This document shows, in pieces, positions 6,217 to 8,665 of a stretch of DNA of 8,665 nt (position 1 is its first letter; every line of letters starts with the position of its first letter). The position numbers and the translations under genes are program-made. The notes beneath the pieces were generated by a model. It was not told the origin of the DNA, did no database searches, and worked only from the letters and a program-made list of their open reading frames with translations. The stretch is from positions 1 to 8,665 of the forward strand of contig CAZYHS010000039.1 of the NCBI GenBank assembly GCA_964647545.1. The letters run 5' to 3'. The stretch is from CAZYHS01 sp964647545 (GTDB lineage: Bacteria; UBA10199; GCA-002796325; 1-14-0-20-49-13).

Positions 6217-6361
6217 TTCGGGGCGTAGCTCAGCTTGGTCCCGAAACGGTTAAAAAATTTCGGTAGAATATTTTTTGTACCGTTTCGAGGATCCTCGACG
6301 CCGCAAACGATTTTTGTATTGCAAAAATCGTGCGGACGTCGGGACTAGAGCGTTCGGTTCG
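6217..6361 (+). pseudogene. Broken tRNA-Pro 5' half, split by a 106-bp insertion
   Basis: Two blocks match the intact tRNA-Pro exactly: 6217-6238 equals 6388-6409, and 6345-6361 equals 6410-6426. Joined, they give 39 continuous bases, from two bases before the tRNA to the second anticodon base. The copy has no anticodon 3' arm, T arm or acceptor 3' strand, so it cannot make a tRNA. The split falls in the D loop and the break is base-exact. From 6362 to 6387, before the intact gene, the sequence is unrelated. Confidence 0.85.
6239..6344. mobile_element. 106-bp double-hairpin element inserted in the tRNA relic
   Basis: Removing these 106 bases restores the tRNA sequence exactly, so they are an insertion without target duplication. 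The ends are inverted: TCCCGA (6239-6244) and TCGGGA (6339-6344). Inside are two long hairpins. Hairpin 1 (6239-6291) pairs CGAAACGGT with ACCGTTTCG and AAAAAAT with ATTTTTT. Hairpin 2 (6292-6344) pairs CGACG/CGTCG, CCGCA/TGCGG and CGATTTTTG/CAAAAATCG. Each is closed by TCC/GGA, and they join at the perfect 12-base palindrome CGAGGATCCTCG (6286-6297). It encodes nothing. It may be a non-autonomous element moved in trans. Lack of duplication and terminal hairpins suit the single-strand IS200/IS605 or REP type, whereas the inverted ends suit a MITE. Confidence 0.7.
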
Positions 6362-6389
6362 ATTGAGTTCTTAAGCAAGGTTTGATTTT

Positions 6390-6464
6390 CGGGGCGTAGC
6401 TCAGCTTGGCTAGAGCGTTCGGTTCGGGACCGAAAGGTCGCTGGTTCGAATCCAGTCGCCCCGA
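6390..6464 (+). tRNA. tRNA-Pro (anticodon CGG)
   Basis: The cloverleaf folds fully: acceptor CGGGGCG/CGCCCCG (7 pairs), D stem GCTC/GAGC, anticodon stem TTCGG/CCGAA with loop TTCGGGA, variable AGGTC, T stem GCTGG/CCAGT (one G-U) with loop TTCGAAT, discriminator A. The anticodon CGG (6425-6427) reads CCG proline codons, and G follows it as is usual for proline tRNAs. After the discriminator the sequence reads CAT, so CCA must be added post-transcriptionally. The 5' half is duplicated just upstream. Confidence 0.97.
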
Positions 6465-6470
6465 CATTAG

Positions 6471-6518
6471 GGGGGTCAGCGCCGCGGATGTTTCGCGATT
6501 CTGACCCCTCAGTTTTTT
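6471..6518 (+). terminator. Intrinsic terminator after tRNA-Pro
   Basis: GGGGTCAG (6472-6479) pairs with CTGACCCC (6501-6508), extended by a G-U pair and an inner CGCG/CGCG stem, and a six-T run (6513-6518) follows. It begins six bases after the tRNA. It ends six bases before the methyltransferase ATG, which leaves that gene no promoter or leader of its own. GGGGTCAG...CTGACCCC palindromes also recur as dispersed repeats in some genomes, so this could be a co-opted repeat. Confidence 0.8.
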
Positions 6519-6524
6519 AAAAAA

Positions 6525-7556
6525 ATGGCAACTTCGTTAAAAATCGAAAAGCTTGTTTACGGCGGACGCGGCGCCGGATTCCTCGACGGCATGGCTGTCT
6601 TCGTCCCGATGACGGTCCCCGGCGACGAGATCGAGCTCGAAATAAAAAATAAAAAGAAGGGCTTTGCCGAAGGCGACATGCGAAAGCTCGTCAAGGCCTC
6701 GCCCAATCGCGTGACGCCAAAGTGCCCCTACTTCGGCAGATGCGGCGGCTGTCAGTGGCAGCATATCGACTACGCCGCACAAATTCTCTGGAAACAAATA
6801 ATCCTCGAAGAGCAGCTTGTCCGCATCGGAAAGATCAGATCTCCGCGCGTGCTGCCGACCATCCCGTCGCCAAAAACATGGGGCTACCGAAACCGCGTCA
6901 GACTTCACAAAGACGGCGACAAGATAGGTTTTTTCGCGCAAGGAACCAACGACATCGTCGATATCAAAGAATGTCTCATTTGCGAAAAGTCGATCGAACA
7001 GATGCAAGACCGCAAAGGGAGCGAAATATTTTCACAGGTCAACACCGAACAGAACCTTGCGCTTCGCGAGATAGTCGCGCGGCTTGTCGGCGCGGCAAAA
7101 CCAAAGACCGTGCTTGAGCTTTATTGCGGAAGCGGCAACCTGACGTTCGATATCGCGAGCGAATGCGACAAGGTACTTGCGACAGATGCCGACGAAAAGG
7201 CGATCGCCAACGCCGTCAAGCTGGCCGAAAAGAATTCTTCGACCTGCATAGATTTTCAGGCGAAGTCCGCAAAGAAAACCTGCGACGAACTTGTAAAAGC
7301 AAAAAAGAGATTTGACTGCGTCGTGCTCGACCCTCCCCGCGACGGCTGCAAAGAAGTGACAAAACAAATCGGAAAGCTTGTGACTAAAACGGTGATCTAC
7401 GTCTCGTGCAATCCGTCAACGCTGGCAAGAGACGCGAAAGACCTTGCGGACGCCGGTTTTAAACTTGTTCATTCTCAGCCGATCGACATGTTTCCGCAAA
7501 CCTATCACATCGAATCGATTTCGCTTTTTACTCGGAATATCGAGCGCAGGCGGTAG
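6525..7556 (+). CDS. RlmD/TrmA-family RNA (uracil-5-)methyltransferase, compact form
   Basis: A cytosolic enzyme predicted to make 5-methyluridine in ribosomal or transfer RNA using S-adenosylmethionine and an iron-sulfur cluster. The order is an N-terminal TRAM domain (about 1-60), cluster cysteines in CPYFGRCGGCQWQH (C67, C73, C76) with C150 or C153 as the fourth, VLELYCGSGNLTF (196-208) for cofactor binding, VVLDPPRDG (266-274), the nucleophile C295 in VSCNPSTLARD, and the base E330 in TYHIES. At 343 residues it is well below the roughly 400-450 usual for the family: between CLIC and FSQVN only about 15 residues remain, so most of the central domain is missing although the frame is intact. 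Its exact target uridine is therefore open. No ribosome binding site is seen. Its end overlaps the converging queD by 29 bases. Confidence 0.9.
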   Translation: MATSLKIEKLVYGGRGAGFLDGMAVFVPMTVPGDEIELEIKNKKKGFAEGDMRKLVKASPNRVTPKCPYFGRCGGCQWQHIDYAAQILWKQIILEEQLVRIGKIRSPRVLPTIPSPKTWGYRNRVRLHKDGDKIGFFAQGTNDIVDIKECLICEKSIEQMQDRKGSEIFSQVNTEQNLALREIVARLVGAAKPKTVLELYCGSGNLTFDIASECDKVLATDADEKAIANAVKLAEKNSSTCIDFQAKSAKKTCDELVKAKKRFDCVVLDPPRDGCKEVTKQIGKLVTKTVIYVSCNPSTLARDAKDLADAGFKLVHSQPIDMFPQTYHIESISLFTRNIERRR

Positions 7557-7929
7557 GCGACTCCCAAAAATTGACCGAAATAACCGGAAATCCGGACCTC
7601 TTCGCGTAGCCGTAAATTTCCTTAGCGATGTTCTCGGCCGTCGGATTTGAATCGAGCAAATATAATTTTTCTCCGGTCGCAGTCAGAACTTCGACAAGAG
7701 TGTCGGCCCTGTTGAGCAGAACCTTATGATCTAAATTTTCCTCTATCCAGCGCCCGATCGAATTTTTCAGTTCGTCGAAATTTTTCACCATGCCGAGCTC
7801 GTCAAGCTCGCCGGAGCAAAGCTCGATCTCGGCCTTGCCGGTATGACCGTGCAAATGTCCGCATTTTCCCGTGTCCTTAAAAAGCCTGTGGCCGTAGCAA
7901 AAGCCGAAGCTTTTTGTGATTTTAAACAT
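7528..7929 (-). CDS. queD: 6-carboxy-5,6,7,8-tetrahydropterin synthase (QueD, 6-PTPS family)
   Basis: A 133-residue zinc enzyme that converts dihydroneopterin triphosphate to 6-carboxytetrahydropterin, the first dedicated step toward preQ0 and queuosine. Zinc ligands are H14 (CYGHRL), H27 and H29. C23 gives the CxxxHGH signature of QueD rather than the ExxHGH of the folate-type variant. D67-H68 (LDHKVLLN) and E123 (FWESPTA) complete the active site, and PTAENIAKEIY (96-106) is also typical. I chose the ATG at 7929 because GGAGG lies 5-6 bases upstream and MFKITKSF is the normal start; an ATG at 7941 lies upstream of that site, and the longer reading to 7983 adds residues unlike the family. 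The start overlaps the SDR stop by 8 bases, so the pair is translationally coupled. A pterin role outside queuosine is possible given that partner. Confidence 0.93.
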   Translation of the reverse strand: MFKITKSFGFCYGHRLFKDTGKCGHLHGHTGKAEIELCSGELDELGMVKNFDELKNSIGRWIEENLDHKVLLNRADTLVEVLTATGEKLYLLDSNPTAENIAKEIYGYAKRSGFPVISVNFWESPTACARYSE

Positions 7930-8650
7930 TTTTTCCTCCATCAACGCACACAACCTGTCCGGTAACGCTCGAACTCTTCGCAAGAAATATCACGGCATCG
8001 GCAATATCTGTCACGGGGATCGTGCGACCGGTAAGCGACGCCTTAAGCGCCCGTCTGCTTGCCTTGTCGGGCCGGCTTGAAGATTCGACCACTCCGGGAC
8101 AAACACAGTTCACAAGAACTTTTGGGGCAAGTTCTTTCGCCAGCCCCTTTGAAAGAGCGATCAATGCCGACTTCGAGGCGCCGTACGCGGCGAATTTGCC
8201 GGACGGGGATAGACCGTAGGTGTCGGCGATACTGATGAAGCGCCCCGCTTTCGACCTCTTCAAATGAGGAAGCGCGAAACTCGCCATGTAGAACGCACTC
8301 TTCACATTCACGTCAAAAAGTTCGTCAAGCTCATTGGATGTCATGCTGCCGGCATCTTGCCACGAAAAAATGCCGACGCAATTTACAACAATGTCGATCC
8401 CCCCCATAAAAGCGGCCGAACGTCTGACGGCCTCGGCAATTTCGGCGGGGCGCCTAACGTCGGCGGCGACCGCAAAAACGGAGCCCGTATAGGCGATGAG
8501 TTTTTGGGCAAGGCGCGCAGCTCTCTCTTCCGATGCATGATAATGGAGCGCGATCTTTGCCCCGTGAGAGGCGAACGCCAGCGCTATTTCGCCGCCGATA
8601 TGGCCGCTGGCGCCGAATATCAAAACGCGCTTATTGATGAAATGTTGCAT
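7922..8650 (-). CDS. Short-chain dehydrogenase/reductase, pteridine-reductase-like (PTR1/FolM type)
   Basis: A 242-residue classical SDR predicted to use NADPH or NADH. The cofactor motif is GASGHIGGEIA (13-23), with NCVG (90-93) as the NNAG equivalent and N115 in DVNVKS. Catalytic Y156 and K160 form YGASK. The position 13 residues before the Tyr, normally Ser, is Asp (D143 in ISIADTYG). That Asp-Tyr-Lys set at the same spacing is what pteridine reductases such as PTR1 and the dihydromonapterin reductase FolM have. ALHYHAS (34-40) and LAPKVLVNCVCPG (174-186) also resemble that group. It probably reduces a dihydropterin. Its TAA lies inside the queD start region, and the queD ribosome binding site is within its last codons. 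No ribosome binding site precedes the ATG at 8650, and the frame stays open to the window edge, so the start could be further out. A plain sugar or acyl reductase is the alternative. Confidence 0.85.
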   Translation of the reverse strand: MQHFINKRVLIFGASGHIGGEIALAFASHGAKIALHYHASEERAARLAQKLIAYTGSVFAVAADVRRPAEIAEAVRRSAAFMGGIDIVVNCVGIFSWQDAGSMTSNELDELFDVNVKSAFYMASFALPHLKRSKAGRFISIADTYGLSPSGKFAAYGASKSALIALSKGLAKELAPKVLVNCVCPGVVESSSRPDKASRRALKASLTGRTIPVTDIADAVIFLAKSSSVTGQVVCVDGGKNV

Positions 8651-8665
8651 GACAAAGGGTTTTAA

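Noticed and set aside
6217..6464. A single tRNA gene with an intron
   Set aside because: The split copy stops at the anticodon and a full intact tRNA follows, so splicing could not produce a tRNA from it. The insertion is also too short and lacks a group I or II core.
6537..7007. 156-codon reading frame on the - strand
   Set aside because: It is antisense to the methyltransferase gene over its iron-sulfur motif and has no family features.
6525..7556. Short methyltransferase as a pseudogene
   Set aside because: The frame is unbroken and every catalytic and cluster residue is present, so a compact functional form is more likely.
7930..7983. Upstream extension of queD to 7983
   Set aside because: The extra residues (MRRVRALPDRLCALMEEK) do not look like the family, and the strong GGAGG site points to the ATG at 7929.
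7922..8650. SDR as FabG-type ketoacyl-ACP reductase
   Set aside because: The catalytic Ser is Asp and the flanking motifs fit pteridine reductases better; no fatty-acid genes are nearby.
8264..8665. 133-codon reading frame on the + strand reaching the window edge
   Set aside because: It is antisense to the SDR cofactor-binding region, which has firm motifs; the frame has none.

Overview
The window reads as ordinary chromosome from a Gram-negative bacterium, most likely a deltaproteobacterium-like or candidate-phylum lineage. This placement is an inference from gene content: a DUF4416 protein, a small MerR/excisionase-type regulator next to a membrane GGDEF protein, a secreted SpoIID/LytB-domain protein, queuosine genes, and a tRNA with no encoded CCA. 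No ribosomal RNA or taxon-specific marker is present, so the lineage stays open. Coding density is high. Ribosome binding sites are mixed: strong for the HTH gene, the diguanylate cyclase gene and queD, and absent for several others.

Layout. At 1-1595 on the + strand, a two-gene unit lies between copies of an intergenic repeat. It encodes an arylamine N-acetyltransferase-fold protein and a DUF4416 protein, whose stop and start overlap. At 1596-6056 four genes run on the - strand with gaps of 52-64 bp. In transcription order they are a MerR-type HTH regulator, a HAMP-GAF-GGDEF diguanylate cyclase with an AT-hook-like N-terminal tail, a SpoIID/LytB-domain protein, and QueA. A good sigma70-type promoter and a terminator-like leader hairpin sit upstream of the HTH gene, so the four may share a transcript. 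RNA hairpins also precede the start codons of the cyclase and SpoIID genes.

At 6057-6518 is a noncoding region. It holds that promoter, a broken copy of the 5' half of a tRNA-Pro gene, and a 106-bp double-hairpin element that splits the broken copy exactly, with no target duplication. An intact tRNA-Pro(CGG) and its terminator follow. At 6525-7556 (+) is a compact RlmD/TrmA-family 5-methyluridine methyltransferase. At 7528-8650 (-) two overlapping genes encode QueD and an SDR upstream of it. The SDR has Asp in place of the catalytic Ser, as pteridine reductases (PTR1/FolM) do.

Themes. RNA modification recurs (QueA, QueD, RlmD-like), and QueD paired with a pteridine-reductase-like SDR points to a pterin step. 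The most unusual structures are the double-hairpin element inside the tRNA relic, the Ser-to-Asp SDR coupled to QueD, and the AT-hook-like tail on a membrane diguanylate cyclase.
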